DNA of 64,000 bases from Azospirillum doebereinerae (lineage in GTDB: Bacteria; Pseudomonadota; Alphaproteobacteria; Azospirillales; Azospirillaceae), in contig NZ_RZIJ01000016.1 in NCBI RefSeq assembly GCF_003989665.1, positions 122,145 to 186,144 on the forward strand, in the 5' to 3' direction. Position numbers and translations under genes: made by a program. Shown here one piece after another: positions 8,532 through 17,334 of the stretch (positions within the stretch are counted from its first letter, which is position 1; every line of letters begins with the position of its first letter). The notes under the pieces are model-generated. The model did no database searches, was not told where the DNA came from, and saw only the letters and a list, made by a program, of their open reading frames with translations.

Positions 8532-11080
8532 GACCCGCTCCGCTCCGCATGGCCGCGCTTCAGCAGCAACCGCATGCTGACCGTCAGCACCACCGCCGTC
8601 CCCAGCAGGAGGGCGAACAGAAGCTCAATCCGCTGCGACAGGTTGCGCGCAAGAATGAGGATCAGGTTGCCGATGTCAAAGGGATTGAGGATCACCTGAT
8701 ACGGGTGGGACGGCTCCAGCACCGTCATCGTCGGGGCGGCGCTGCTCCACAAGCCCCCGCCGCCGCGCAGCTTGTCCCATTGCCCGCCGTCGCCGAGCGC
8801 GCGCATGGCGCGGTCCATCGAGCGCGAATCCGACGCGGTCAGCAGCGTCCAGGTCAGCGGCTCGGTCCCCGGCGCCTTGTATTGCAGCAGGGCGGCCTCG
8901 GGCAGGGTCTCGGTGTTCTCGGTCAGGGCGACGACGTCCACCGGTGCCTCGACCACGGTCCAGCGGTTGACGTAGCGCGCCACCGCCGCCATCCCGCGCC
9001 GCGCCCAGTCGGGCACCCAGCCAGAGGACGCGGCGGCGGTGCCGTCCTTGGTCTCCGCCATGCGCTGCCAGCGGCTTTGCGCGCCGCTGTCGGCCGCCGG
9101 GGCGATGGGGGCAAGCGATCGGGGGGAGCCGCCGGGGCGGGTTGTGCCGCCGCCGGCCCAGGCGGTGCGCAGGCGATCCACCAGGGCGCGGCGGTCGTTC
9201 GCCGCCATCGGCTCGCCCCGCGCGCTGGCCTGGGCGATCAGGGAGCCGGCCTCCAGCAGCCCGGCCAGCCGGTCGGCCGGCAGCGGCGCGCTGGTGAAGA
9301 CGCCCTGCGGCAGGGCCGCGATCGGGCCGACGATCAGGGCGTTGGCATCCGGCCCGCTGTCCCAGCCGGTGTAGGGCACGACGCGCAGCAACTCACCGGA
9401 GCGCTGGGCCAGCCGCGCCGCCATCGTCCAGGCGGCGCCGAACCACGCCGGCTCCTTGCCGACCACCACGAGGTCGAAGGGCTCCACCGGGTCGCGTCCG
9501 GCCATCCCGCCGTAGGGATAGGCGGTCTGCGCGGTGGTCGCGAGGTTGGGCAGGGTGGCCAGCCGGGCGAAGCCGGGGATCTCGATGGTGGAGCTGTCGA
9601 GCAGCGTGAAGCTCGGCCGCCGCACCGCGAAGACGCAGTCGGTGCCGCCGGCCGGGGGAAGCTCGGCCTCGACCTCGATCACGTTGAGGCCGGGGCGGAA
9701 CAGCGCCATCGGCAACTGCATCTCGCCGTTCTCGATGATGCCGCTCGACCGCTTGTCGATCTCCATCGCTGTGGCGGCGGCGCCGTTGACGCGGACGTTC
9801 AGGATGGCGCCGGGGCCGAGGTTGCCCTCGAAGGCGCCGTCGACGTGGAACAGCACGGCGCGGTCGCTGACCGGTGCGAAACCGGCCGGCAGGGTCAAGG
9901 TGAACTGGCCGGTGTAGCGGTAGCCGCTGTGCTGGACGGTGGGGAACCCCAGATCCGACAGACGGTAGCGCCCCTCCGCCTGCACCGGGCGCGGCGGCGG
10001 CTGGACGGGGGCGGCGTCGGTGATAAGGGCGGTGGCCTGGGTCGGCAGCGCGCGGTTCACGTCGGCCAGCCGCATCACCGCCAGATCGACCTCCGCCGGG
10101 GTGCGGCCCGAGGCGACGCCGACGAAGGCGCCGCCGGCGACTCCGGCTCCAGCGCCGCCCGGCGGGGCGGGACCGCCGGCCACGGGGTAGACCGCCAGGA
10201 ACGGCCCGGTGATCGCCGCCGCGCGGGCCTCGCCCAGCAGGGGGGCGATCTGGTCGCGGGTGCCGATCAGGATGTTCTTCGCGCCCGGCAGCGGCAGGGT
10301 GTCGAGGGGCGAGCCGCTGGCGGCGGCGGAGGCGGCGGCGGCGGGCGCGCCGGCCGGCGCGGGGCGCACCGGCGGGACCGGCACGGCGACGACGCGCGGC
10401 GACTGGTCGCCCAGCAGCAGGCCGTAGCTCTGCGCCACCATGGCGCCCCAGCCGAGATGGTCGGGATCGACCTCGGTGCCGATCTTCAGGATCGCCAGGG
10501 GATCGCGCGCGCGGTCCGACGCCATCATCAACTGCCGCATCATCGCCAGATCGGGATCCGGCACGCCGCCGTCCGACACCAGCGTCAGCGAGGAGGCCGC
10601 CAGATTGACCCGCGCCCACAGGTCGTAGGTGCCGCGCACCGTGCAGATGGCGCGGTGCTGGGCGTTGGTCTGGAAGACGATCTGGTTCTCGCCCGGCCGC
10701 ATCAGGCTCGCCGGCAGGGTGATCGTCGCGTTGACCGGCCCCCGGAAGGCCGAGAGCGGCAGCTCCGCCACGGCGGCGCCGTTGATGAAGACGGCCAGCG
10801 CCCCCTTGTCCGGCAGGATGTCGATGCCGTTCTCGTAGGTCAGCGTCAGCAGCACCGACGACAGCGGGCCGGTCGGCGGGATGAAGGCGCGCAGCGCCAC
10901 CGTCTCGCTCTCGCCGTGCAGGGTGACCTCGGGCTGGCCGTCGCGCAGGTTGGACAGCGGGATGACCCGGCGGTCGAGCGCCTGGGCCGGTGCCGCCACC
11001 GCCAAGGTCCACAGCCAGACGGCCAGCCCCAGCGCCCAGAAGCCTTTTCCGGCAGGCCCCTTTCCGGTGGTGCGGCTCAT
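8528..11080 (-). CDS. bcsB: Cellulose synthase regulatory/periplasmic subunit BcsB
   Basis: The protein has 850 residues. A Sec signal (WALGLAVWLWTLAVAAPAQA) leads into DRRVIPLSNLRDGQPEVTL, the start of the first carbohydrate-binding domain. Two jelly-roll/flavodoxin-like repeats follow, and the C-terminus has one membrane anchor (LLFALLLGTAVVLTVSMRLL), as BcsB has for docking on BcsA. A low-complexity Ala/Pro insert (AAAASAAASGSP) separates two domains. The start was chosen from the ATGA overlap with the bcsA stop; an in-frame extension into bcsA is not meaningful. It guides the glucan through the periplasm and is required for BcsA activity. Confidence 0.92.
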   Translation of the reverse strand: MSRTTGKGPAGKGFWALGLAVWLWTLAVAAPAQALDRRVIPLSNLRDGQPEVTLHGESETVALRAFIPPTGPLSSVLLTLTYENGIDILPDKGALAVFINGAAVAELPLSAFRGPVNATITLPASLMRPGENQIVFQTNAQHRAICTVRGTYDLWARVNLAASSLTLVSDGGVPDPDLAMMRQLMMASDRARDPLAILKIGTEVDPDHLGWGAMVAQSYGLLLGDQSPRVVAVPVPPVRPAPAGAPAAAASAAASGSPLDTLPLPGAKNILIGTRDQIAPLLGEARAAAITGPFLAVYPVAGGPAPPGGAGAGVAGGAFVGVASGRTPAEVDLAVMRLADVNRALPTQATALITDAAPVQPPPRPVQAEGRYRLSDLGFPTVQHSGYRYTGQFTLTLPAGFAPVSDRAVLFHVDGAFEGNLGPGAILNVRVNGAAATAMEIDKRSSGIIENGEMQLPMALFRPGLNVIEVEAELPPAGGTDCVFAVRRPSFTLLDSSTIEIPGFARLATLPNLATTAQTAYPYGGMAGRDPVEPFDLVVVGKEPAWFGAAWTMAARLAQRSGELLRVVPYTGWDSGPDANALIVGPIAALPQGVFTSAPLPADRLAGLLEAGSLIAQASARGEPMAANDRRALVDRLRTAWAGGGTTRPGGSPRSLAPIAPAADSGAQSRWQRMAETKDGTAAASSGWVPDWARRGMAAVARYVNRWTVVEAPVDVVALTENTETLPEAALLQYKAPGTEPLTWTLLTASDSRSMDRAMRALGDGGQWDKLRGGGGLWSSAAPTMTVLEPSHPYQVILNPFDIGNLILILARNLSQRIELLFALLLGTAVVLTVSMRLLLKRGHAERSGS

Positions 11081-13359
11081 GGCGCCCGGAAGGTGAGGAT
11101 GCGGAACACGGCGCCCGGCAGGGCCAGCAGCACATGGCCCAGACGCGGCAGGACCTGGGTCACGAAGAACAGCAGCCCGCCGAAGAAGGTCGGGGCCCGC
11201 ACCCGCTTGCGGTCGAGGAAATCGTCCCAGCCGACGCTGTTGCCGAAGACGAAGCGGGCCATCTCGACGATGTCCTGTCGGTCGCGCGGCGCGAAGCCGG
11301 CGCCGACCGACAGCGTGCCGCCCCGCATCTCCAGCCGGTGGATCCGCACGCCGGTGGTGGTCGCGGATTCCGTCTCGGTCGCGGTGATGGTCAGGACCGG
11401 ATTCTCGGTCTGGGACAGGCGGTCGCGCCAGCGGCCCTCCACGTCCATGCCGACCCCCCCGGCCGACACGTCGGCGACGGTCACGTCGATGGTCGTCCCG
11501 TCGGCGAAGGCCAGCACCGCCGGGCGTTCCATGGTGAAGCGTTCCTGCCGGCGGACGCGCTTGCGCTCGTAGACCACCGCCAGACCGCCCAGCGCCAGGA
11601 CGAAGCTCAGCAGGGTCCACACCGCGACCGGCAGGATGGCGGCCCGGTGCTCCGGGAAGATGGCGTAGCGCCAGGCGCAGGCCCCCAGGCCCAGCGCCAG
11701 CAGGAAGGTGACGACGATGAAGGGCGTCGCCAGCGGCGAGAAGCCGTCCTCGTCCACCGACTGGCCCTTGGCGGTCACCTTGAACACCGGGTTGCGCGGC
11801 CGGATGATGGTCGCCAGCGCTGCGCGCGAGACGTGGAAGCTTTGCAGATACTCGTAGAGTTCCGAGAACAGCGGCCAACGCATCCGCCCGTGCAGGAACT
11901 GCGACAGGAAGGCGGCGGCGAAGACGTGCGGAATCACGAAGCAGGCGAAGTCCGGCAGGTTGATCCGGTAGATCTCCAGCCCGAACAGCGAATAGCACAG
12001 CGGCGACAGCAGGAAGATCGGCCGCCAGAACCAGAAGAACCAGTACAGCATCGTGCTGAGGTAGCACAGGCGCTGCGGCACGGTCAGGCCGCGCTTGAAC
12101 AGCGGGTTCTTCAGCAGGAAGAGCTGGATCATGCCCTGCGTCCAGCGCGAGCGCTGGACGATGAAGCTGTCGAAGGTCTCCGGCTGCAGCCCGGCGATCA
12201 GCGGGCGCGGCAGATAGACGCTGCGCCAGCCGCGCGAATGCAGCTCCAGCGCGGTCTCGCAATCCTCGGTGATGGTCTCGCCGGCGAAGCCGCCGACCTC
12301 CTCCAGCGCCGCGCGGCGCAGGACGGCGGCCGAGCCGCAGAAGAAGGCCCCGTTCCAGCGGTCGAGCCCCGGCTGGATCGAGTAGTAGAACATCTCGTTC
12401 TCGCTCGGCATCCGCTCGAAGGTGCCGAGGTTGTATTCGACCGGGTCCGGGTTGACGAAGAAATGCGGGGTCTGGACCAGGAACAGGCCGGAGTCCTTCT
12501 GGAAGAAGCCGACCGTCGCCTGGAGGATGCCGACCGTCGGCACGTGGTCGGCGTCGAGAATCAGAACCAGATCGCCGTCGGTCTGCGTGAAGGCGTGGTT
12601 GATGTTGCCGGCCTTGGCGTGCTCGTTGCGCGCGCGGGTCATGTAGGTGACGTGCAGCCGCTCGCACAGCGCCGTCAGGGTCGTCCGCCGCTCGCGCGCC
12701 GAGGCCGCGGCCTCCGGGTTGGCCTGGGTCGTCTTCTGGTCGGTGCCGCCGTCGTCCAGCAGGTAGACCCGGAGCTTGTCCTTCGGGTAGTCGATGGAGA
12801 CGGCGGCGGCCAGCGTCGTCTCCAGCAGCTCCGCGTCCTCGTTGTAGGAGGGGATGTAGACGTCCACCGTGGGCCAGAAGGCCGGGTCGCCGGTCGGCTC
12901 CGACGGCTCGCGGCTCAAGGGATCGATGATGACGAACAGCGAGGTCAGGAACAGGACGAAGGACAGCGCCTCGGCCGCGAACAGGGTGACGCCGGGGATG
13001 AAGTTCACGAGGTCGTCGACCGGCGGCATCGTGCCGGTCAGGCGCCAGAAGAAATAGCGGAAGGTGACGAAGGCGAGCAGCAGCACGGTGAGGGTGCGCG
13101 CGTGCCAGAACTTCTGCGCGAAGCGGCCGAGCACGAAGGCGGCGACCACCACCGCCACCGAGATCGCCACGCTGGCGACGCGCCCCACCGGCAAGGCGGC
13201 CAAAGCAAGAAACAACCCCGCGGAAAGCAACAGGAGAACCCAAAGCAGCACGCCGCGAACGGAAAAGCGTCGGCTGCGCGGGTTCGGCTGGCGCTTTGCT
13301 TGCGGCGTCTTATTGTTCAGCGGCCGAACAACAGTCTTGGCGCTTGGGGAGGATGTCAT
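11077..13359 (-). CDS. bcsA: Cellulose synthase catalytic subunit with PilZ domain (UDP-forming, c-di-GMP activated)
   Basis: This is a 760-residue inner-membrane glycosyltransferase family 2 enzyme. Transmembrane helices precede the catalytic domain, which opens with VDVYIPSYNEDAEL. The processive-synthase signature follows: LLDDGG, LILDADHV, ETITEDCETALELH (TED) and QRSRWTQG (QxxRW). Further helices lead to a C-terminal PilZ domain near residue 600 with RRQER and DVSAGGVG, the two c-di-GMP-binding motifs. The enzyme polymerises glucose from UDP-glucose and extrudes it. It is the first gene of the operon. About 200 bases of non-coding sequence separate it from the next upstream gene, where the promoter should lie. 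No strong ribosome site precedes the ATG, so a start slightly inside is possible. Confidence 0.95.
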   Translation of the reverse strand: MTSSPSAKTVVRPLNNKTPQAKRQPNPRSRRFSVRGVLLWVLLLLSAGLFLALAALPVGRVASVAISVAVVVAAFVLGRFAQKFWHARTLTVLLLAFVTFRYFFWRLTGTMPPVDDLVNFIPGVTLFAAEALSFVLFLTSLFVIIDPLSREPSEPTGDPAFWPTVDVYIPSYNEDAELLETTLAAAVSIDYPKDKLRVYLLDDGGTDQKTTQANPEAAASARERRTTLTALCERLHVTYMTRARNEHAKAGNINHAFTQTDGDLVLILDADHVPTVGILQATVGFFQKDSGLFLVQTPHFFVNPDPVEYNLGTFERMPSENEMFYYSIQPGLDRWNGAFFCGSAAVLRRAALEEVGGFAGETITEDCETALELHSRGWRSVYLPRPLIAGLQPETFDSFIVQRSRWTQGMIQLFLLKNPLFKRGLTVPQRLCYLSTMLYWFFWFWRPIFLLSPLCYSLFGLEIYRINLPDFACFVIPHVFAAAFLSQFLHGRMRWPLFSELYEYLQSFHVSRAALATIIRPRNPVFKVTAKGQSVDEDGFSPLATPFIVVTFLLALGLGACAWRYAIFPEHRAAILPVAVWTLLSFVLALGGLAVVYERKRVRRQERFTMERPAVLAFADGTTIDVTVADVSAGGVGMDVEGRWRDRLSQTENPVLTITATETESATTTGVRIHRLEMRGGTLSVGAGFAPRDRQDIVEMARFVFGNSVGWDDFLDRKRVRAPTFFGGLLFFVTQVLPRLGHVLLALPGAVFRILTFRAP

Positions 13360-13564
13360 GCCAGTCCGCGAAATGATCGGTCGGTAACATAAACAGCCCT
13401 CCCTTATGGCTCAAGCTCCCTTACAATTCGTTACGACTGCATGGTGGGTATTGCCTGGGTCGCGCTGGGGTTTGCGTCATTTCCGCCGTGGAACGGAGTG
13501 AAACCGGAAGCGCTTACCGGGCACTCTCCTCCCGGCCGTTAAAAACAACGGCGAATCGGCGCCG

Positions 13565-14182
13565 TCACTCCTCCGGTGCGCCGGGATACGGGGCGGATTT
13601 CAGCAGGCGGGCGAGATGGGCGGCGTTGCGGGCCAGGGTGGCGGTGGTGACGGCCACCATCTTGGGCGTCTCGGGCAAATCGCGGTAATCCTTGCCCTGC
13701 ATCGCCTCGCCCACCCAATAGGTCCCGGCCCCGGCGGCCAGCGTGAAGCCGACGTCGTTGAGCGCCTGGTAGAGTTCGGCGTGGACGTGATGGGCGCCGT
13801 CCTCGTTGCCGACCACGGCGACGGCGGCGACCTTGCCGAAGGACGGCATGCGGCCCTGCCCGTCGGTCTCGTCGAAGAAGGCGTCCATCCGCTCCAGCAC
13901 CCGCTTGCAGACCGAGGAGGGCTGGCCCAGCCAGATCGGCGTGCCGACCAGCAGGATGTCGGCCGCCAGCACGCGACGGCGCAACTCCGGCCACGCGTCG
14001 CCCGGCCCCTCGTCGGAGGTGACGCCGGGTTTGATGTCGAGCCCGGCCACGCGCACGATCTCGCCGGTCACGCCGAAGCCGGACAGCGCGGCGAGGATCT
14101 CCCCGAGCAGCCGGTCGGTGGAGGACGGCGTGTCGGAGGTCTTCAGGGAACAGTTCAGGGCCAGGGCGCGCAGTTCCGTCAT
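13565..14182 (-). CDS. Flavodoxin-like FMN-dependent NAD(P)H oxidoreductase
   Basis: The 205-residue product belongs to the NADPH-dependent FMN reductase/flavodoxin-fold family. The FMN phosphate loop is ALNCSLKTSDTPSSTDRL, the second loop is GTPIWLGQPSSVCKRVLERMD, and a third is VGNEDGAHH. The start MTELRALALN has a clear AAGGA ribosome site about seven bases upstream, so an in-frame ATG further upstream was not used. It is transcribed from its own region and shows no link to the cellulose genes. The likely role is reduction of quinones or other small electrophiles with NAD(P)H; the substrate is unknown. Confidence 0.8.
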   Translation of the reverse strand: MTELRALALNCSLKTSDTPSSTDRLLGEILAALSGFGVTGEIVRVAGLDIKPGVTSDEGPGDAWPELRRRVLAADILLVGTPIWLGQPSSVCKRVLERMDAFFDETDGQGRMPSFGKVAAVAVVGNEDGAHHVHAELYQALNDVGFTLAAGAGTYWVGEAMQGKDYRDLPETPKMVAVTTATLARNAAHLARLLKSAPYPGAPEE

Positions 14183-14907
14183 GGGTCGGTCCTTACCGGT
14201 CGTTGGGCAACGACGGAAGTGGACCGGATGATGAGGCTGGCAACACGGCGGCGGAACCTTTACCACCATCGCGCATCATGGCCTCCAGGGCATGGCGATC
14301 CGGCCCGGAACAACCCCCAGCAAGGGCGTTCCGGCGTGTCGCCAAAATCGGGTTTCAGGGCTTGTCCTTCTTCAGTTTCGTAATATTTGGAGTCTTAACC
14401 GACCGATAATGTCCAGACCTCCACAGTCCCTGTTGCGCGGTATCCAGATAACAGTAGGATTCGCAATTTGACTGAGGCAATGGAGCAATCGGCGATTCCT
14501 TCACCTCTCTTTCGGGCGGGCTCCGGGCATCATCGGCGTTGCGCGCGGTAGGCCCCCTCACCCAGGCGCCAAGCGATGCTTCGAAAACGAACCATTCGAG
14601 TGGAACCGTCTCCCGATGGGAGCAGTCGAGCACACCTCTGTAGGGCTTCCAAAGCGCAGCAGACAAATCCGAGCGCGACGGATCATAGTTCGGCTCCGTG
14701 CCGATCCGGCCGCGACACGCCACCAGCAAGGCGCGTCGGCCGTCGGCCCTGCCCCGCCGCCAATTCGCGGGGGCCTTGCCCAACCATCCGCCCGACGTTG
14801 CTCACGGGTTTTCAAACAATCGCGCTCCGGCAGAGCCGAGGCGGCGCACGGCGCAGGGAAAAGCCGCGCGAACGCCTGTGCCGAGCGTCCATCGGGGGAA
14901 AACGGAC
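14183..14907. other. Intergenic region with no supported gene
   Basis: This 725-base stretch separates the FMN reductase from the LuxR gene, which diverge. Open frames occur but none has a ribosome site, a recognisable domain or normal codon bias. Around 14350-14480 the base composition falls to clearly lower GC than the surroundings, which may mark promoters or acquired sequence. I see no terminator or repeat in it. Confidence 0.5.
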
Positions 14908-15675
14908 ATGCCGAACCGCATCCGCGTCATCATCCACAACCACAGCCGGTTGTTGCGTGAATCCATGCTGAACATCCTGGATGGGGCCTTCGAGGTCATC
15001 GACCCGCAGGCCCGTCTGAATGGCGCGCAGGACCGGCTGGGCGATCGTCTGAACGGCGCGCAGGACCGGGCGACCGCATCGTCGCCGATCCGGGTGAATG
15101 GAAACGCGGCGTGGGATGGGCGTCCGCCGGACATCGTGCTGTTCGACCTTCCGTCCTTGAAGGTGGATGCCTGGAACTTCCGCTCCTGGTATGGGGAAAA
15201 GGCCCAGCTCGCGATGATCGCGGACGAATTCTCGCCCCACTACATGCGGGTGGCGTTGCGGTTCGGGGTGCGCGGCTATCTGCTGAACCGCATGTCCTCG
15301 ACCGCCTTCGTGCTGGCGCTGCGCCTGATCCACGAGGGCGAGCCGGTCTTTCCCGAGGAAAGCCTGGAGCATTTCTCGCCCGCCCCGATCCGCAAGGCTC
15401 CCGACGACGGCAGCCTGCCGGTTCAGGAGACCGAATTGTTCGGCTATCCCGGCCTCTACCCACGCCATGCCCGCATCCTGAAGCTGATCATGGACGGCAA
15501 CAGCAACAAGGAGATCGCCCGCGAGCTGGACCTCACCGAGGATCTGGTGAAGCTGCACGTCCGCCACATCATGCAGACGATCAACGTGCGCAACCGCACC
15601 CAGGCGGCGCTGTGGGCGGCGCAGAGCGGCATCATCCAGGACATGGAGTATTTCGCCGAGCGCACCGGATCGTGA
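14908..15675 (+). CDS. LuxR/NarL-type regulator with a degenerate receiver domain
   Basis: The 255-residue product has a response-regulator-like N-terminus (MPNRIRVIIHNHSRLLRESM) and a C-terminal LuxR helix-turn-helix (YPRHARILKLIMDGNSNKEI and LTEDLVKLHVRHIMQTINV). The acidic pair normally found after the first strand is replaced by His-Asn (IIHNH), while an Asp remains at the end of strand three (DIVLFDLP). The receiver is therefore unlikely to be a normal phosphorylation switch. Between the first and third strands there is an unusual insert with a near-perfect duplication, RLNGAQDR twice. The ATG at 14908 is preceded by GGGGGAAAAC as a possible ribosome site. The targets are unknown. Confidence 0.85.
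   Translation: MPNRIRVIIHNHSRLLRESMLNILDGAFEVIDPQARLNGAQDRLGDRLNGAQDRATASSPIRVNGNAAWDGRPPDIVLFDLPSLKVDAWNFRSWYGEKAQLAMIADEFSPHYMRVALRFGVRGYLLNRMSSTAFVLALRLIHEGEPVFPEESLEHFSPAPIRKAPDDGSLPVQETELFGYPGLYPRHARILKLIMDGNSNKEIARELDLTEDLVKLHVRHIMQTINVRNRTQAALWAAQSGIIQDMEYFAERTGS
15013..15069 (+). repeat. In-frame direct duplication inside the LuxR-type gene (two 24-base copies, 33-base period)
   Basis: Copies at 15013-15036 and 15046-15069 differ at one base (AAT versus AAC, both Asn), and each encodes RLNGAQDR. The silent difference suggests the duplication is not brand new. It expands a loop of the receiver domain by eleven codons. Confidence 0.9.
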
Positions 15676-15923
15676 GTGCTTTCAAAAGCCTGCGAATATT
15701 TTCAACGAAGGGCAAAAACCGGAGGCAGAGAAAGAAAAATACTGAACGCCGACTGTTTGTTGCAAAAGCGGTTCCGGTCCAACGGCAAACTCCACGCCGG
15801 GGCCGCGATCCTGCCTTGCGCGGATGGGCGGGCGGCAAGGGGTGACGGAGGCCGGGTTTGCCGCCATGGTGGGCAGGACCGCTCCGCCGCCCCCGCCGCT
15901 TTCGCCAGAGACAACCCGTCCGC

Positions 15924-16826
15924 ATGCCGCCGCTTTCCACGCTCGCCCTTCTGTCCGACGCCTTTTCCGTGATCGCGCCGGTGTTCCTGGTAGCCGCCAT
16001 CGGCTATGGCTGGAACCGGGCCAAGCTGCCCTACGACAGCGCCTTCATCACCACCTTCGCCATCAACGTGTCCTCGCCCTGCCTGGTGTTCTCGGCGCTG
16101 ACCCGCCTGCACCTGAGCGGCGCCGTGATGGGCGAGATGGCGGTCGCGGCGACCGCCTGCATCGTGCTGGCCGGGCTGCTCTCCGTCCCGTTCATGCTGG
16201 CGGCAAGGCTGCCGGTCAGCGTCTACCTGCCCTCCATGGCCTTTCCCAACGCCGGCAACCTCGGTCTGCCGGTCTGCCTGTTCGCCTTCGGGGAGGAGGG
16301 GCTGAGCCTCGCCGTGCTGTTCTTCGCGGTGATGTCGGTGTCGCAGTTCACGCTGGGGCCGGCGCTGGCCTCCGGGCGCTTCGATCCGGGGCAGATGATC
16401 CGCACCCCGTCGATCCACGCGGTGTGGCTCGCCGTGCTCTGCCAATTGACCGGCTTCACCCCGCCGCAATGGGCCTCCAACACCACGACGCTGCTCGGCA
16501 ACTGCGCGGTGCCGCTGATGCTGCTGGCGCTGGGCGTGGCGCTGTCCAAGCTGCAACTGTCGGGCGCGCTGCGGACGCTGTCGATGTCGGCGCTGCGGCT
16601 GGTGCTGGGGTTCGGGGTCGGGTTGCTGGTCTGCTGGGCGATGGGGCTGACCGGGGTGACGCGCGGCGTCGTGCTGCTGCAAAGCTCCATGCCGGTCGCC
16701 GTGTTCAACTATCTGTGGGCACTGCGCTACGGCAACCGGCCCGAGGACGTGGCCGGGCTGGTGCTGGGATCGACGGCGATGGCCTTCATCGCCCTGCCGG
16801 CCCTGCTGATGATGGTGATGCAATAG
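15924..16826 (+). CDS. AEC-family transporter (auxin-efflux-carrier type)
   Basis: The 300-residue integral membrane protein has about ten hydrophobic helices in two five-helix halves, as AEC carriers do. The first helix follows MPPLSTLALLSDAFSVIAPV. The family crossover region is visible in LPSMAFPNAGNLGLPV (asparagine and glycine-proline break) and in the second half in LLQSSMPVAVFNYLWALRYG. Bacterial AEC members export or import organic anions such as malate or malonate; the substrate here is unknown. The ATG at 15924 places helix 1 at the usual distance. A TTG further upstream at 15858 has a GGAG before it and would add 22 Arg-rich residues, which I consider less likely. Confidence 0.85.
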   Translation: MPPLSTLALLSDAFSVIAPVFLVAAIGYGWNRAKLPYDSAFITTFAINVSSPCLVFSALTRLHLSGAVMGEMAVAATACIVLAGLLSVPFMLAARLPVSVYLPSMAFPNAGNLGLPVCLFAFGEEGLSLAVLFFAVMSVSQFTLGPALASGRFDPGQMIRTPSIHAVWLAVLCQLTGFTPPQWASNTTTLLGNCAVPLMLLALGVALSKLQLSGALRTLSMSALRLVLGFGVGLLVCWAMGLTGVTRGVVLLQSSMPVAVFNYLWALRYGNRPEDVAGLVLGSTAMAFIALPALLMMVMQ

Positions 16827-16854
16827 AAACGACTGAAGGAAAGGGAAACGCGCG

Positions 16855-17334
16855 ATGGCGAACAGGCAGCACCGCTACGGCGTCCGGCTCGATTGGACGG
16901 GCAATCTGGGCAACGGCACCTCGTCCTACCGGGGCTACAGCCGCGACCACAGCCTGAGCGCGCCGGGCAAGCCGGCGATCCTCGGCACGTCCGACCCGGC
17001 CTTCCGCGGCGATCCCGCCCGCTGGAACCCGGAGGAGACGCTGGTCGGCGCGCTGTCCGCCTGCCACCAGCTCTGGTATCTGGCGCTCTGCTCCACCAAC
17101 GGGATCGTCGTCACCGCCTACGAGGACGACGCCGAGGGCGTGATGGAGGAGGAGGCCGGCGGCGCCGGGCAGTTCACCGGCGTGGTGCTGCGCCCGCGCG
17201 TCACGCTGGCGCCGGGGTCCGACCGGGACAAGGCGCTGGCCCTGCACCACGACGCGTCGGCGAAATGCTTCATCGCCCGGTCGGTGAACTTCCCCGTGAC
17301 CCACGAGCCGGTCGTGACGGTGGAGGCGGGCTGA
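16855..17334 (+). CDS. OsmC/Ohr-family peroxide-defence protein
   Basis: The 159-residue protein has the OsmC fold pattern. The first reactive cysteine lies in the helix ALSACHQLWYLALC, after NPEETLVGA, and the second conserved cysteine is in HHDASAKCFIARSVNFPV. The C-terminal strand ends EPVVTVEAG. OsmC-type proteins reduce organic hydroperoxides with a Cys pair and lipoyl or thiol donors. It starts 28 bases after the AEC carrier and is probably co-transcribed. Its TGA stop abuts the stop of the convergent kinase gene so that the two stops form TGATCA. Confidence 0.88.
   Translation: MANRQHRYGVRLDWTGNLGNGTSSYRGYSRDHSLSAPGKPAILGTSDPAFRGDPARWNPEETLVGALSACHQLWYLALCSTNGIVVTAYEDDAEGVMEEEAGGAGQFTGVVLRPRVTLAPGSDRDKALALHHDASAKCFIARSVNFPVTHEPVVTVEAG

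Noticed and set aside
14355..14783. Possible 142-residue gene on the minus strand between the FMN reductase and LuxR genes
   Set aside because: There is no ribosome site, no recognisable domain and irregular codon use; the region looks like promoter sequence.
15858..15923. TTG start at 15858 for the AEC carrier, with GGAG upstream
   Set aside because: It would add 22 Arg/Pro-rich residues before the first membrane helix, which family members lack; ATG 15924 gives the normal N-terminus.
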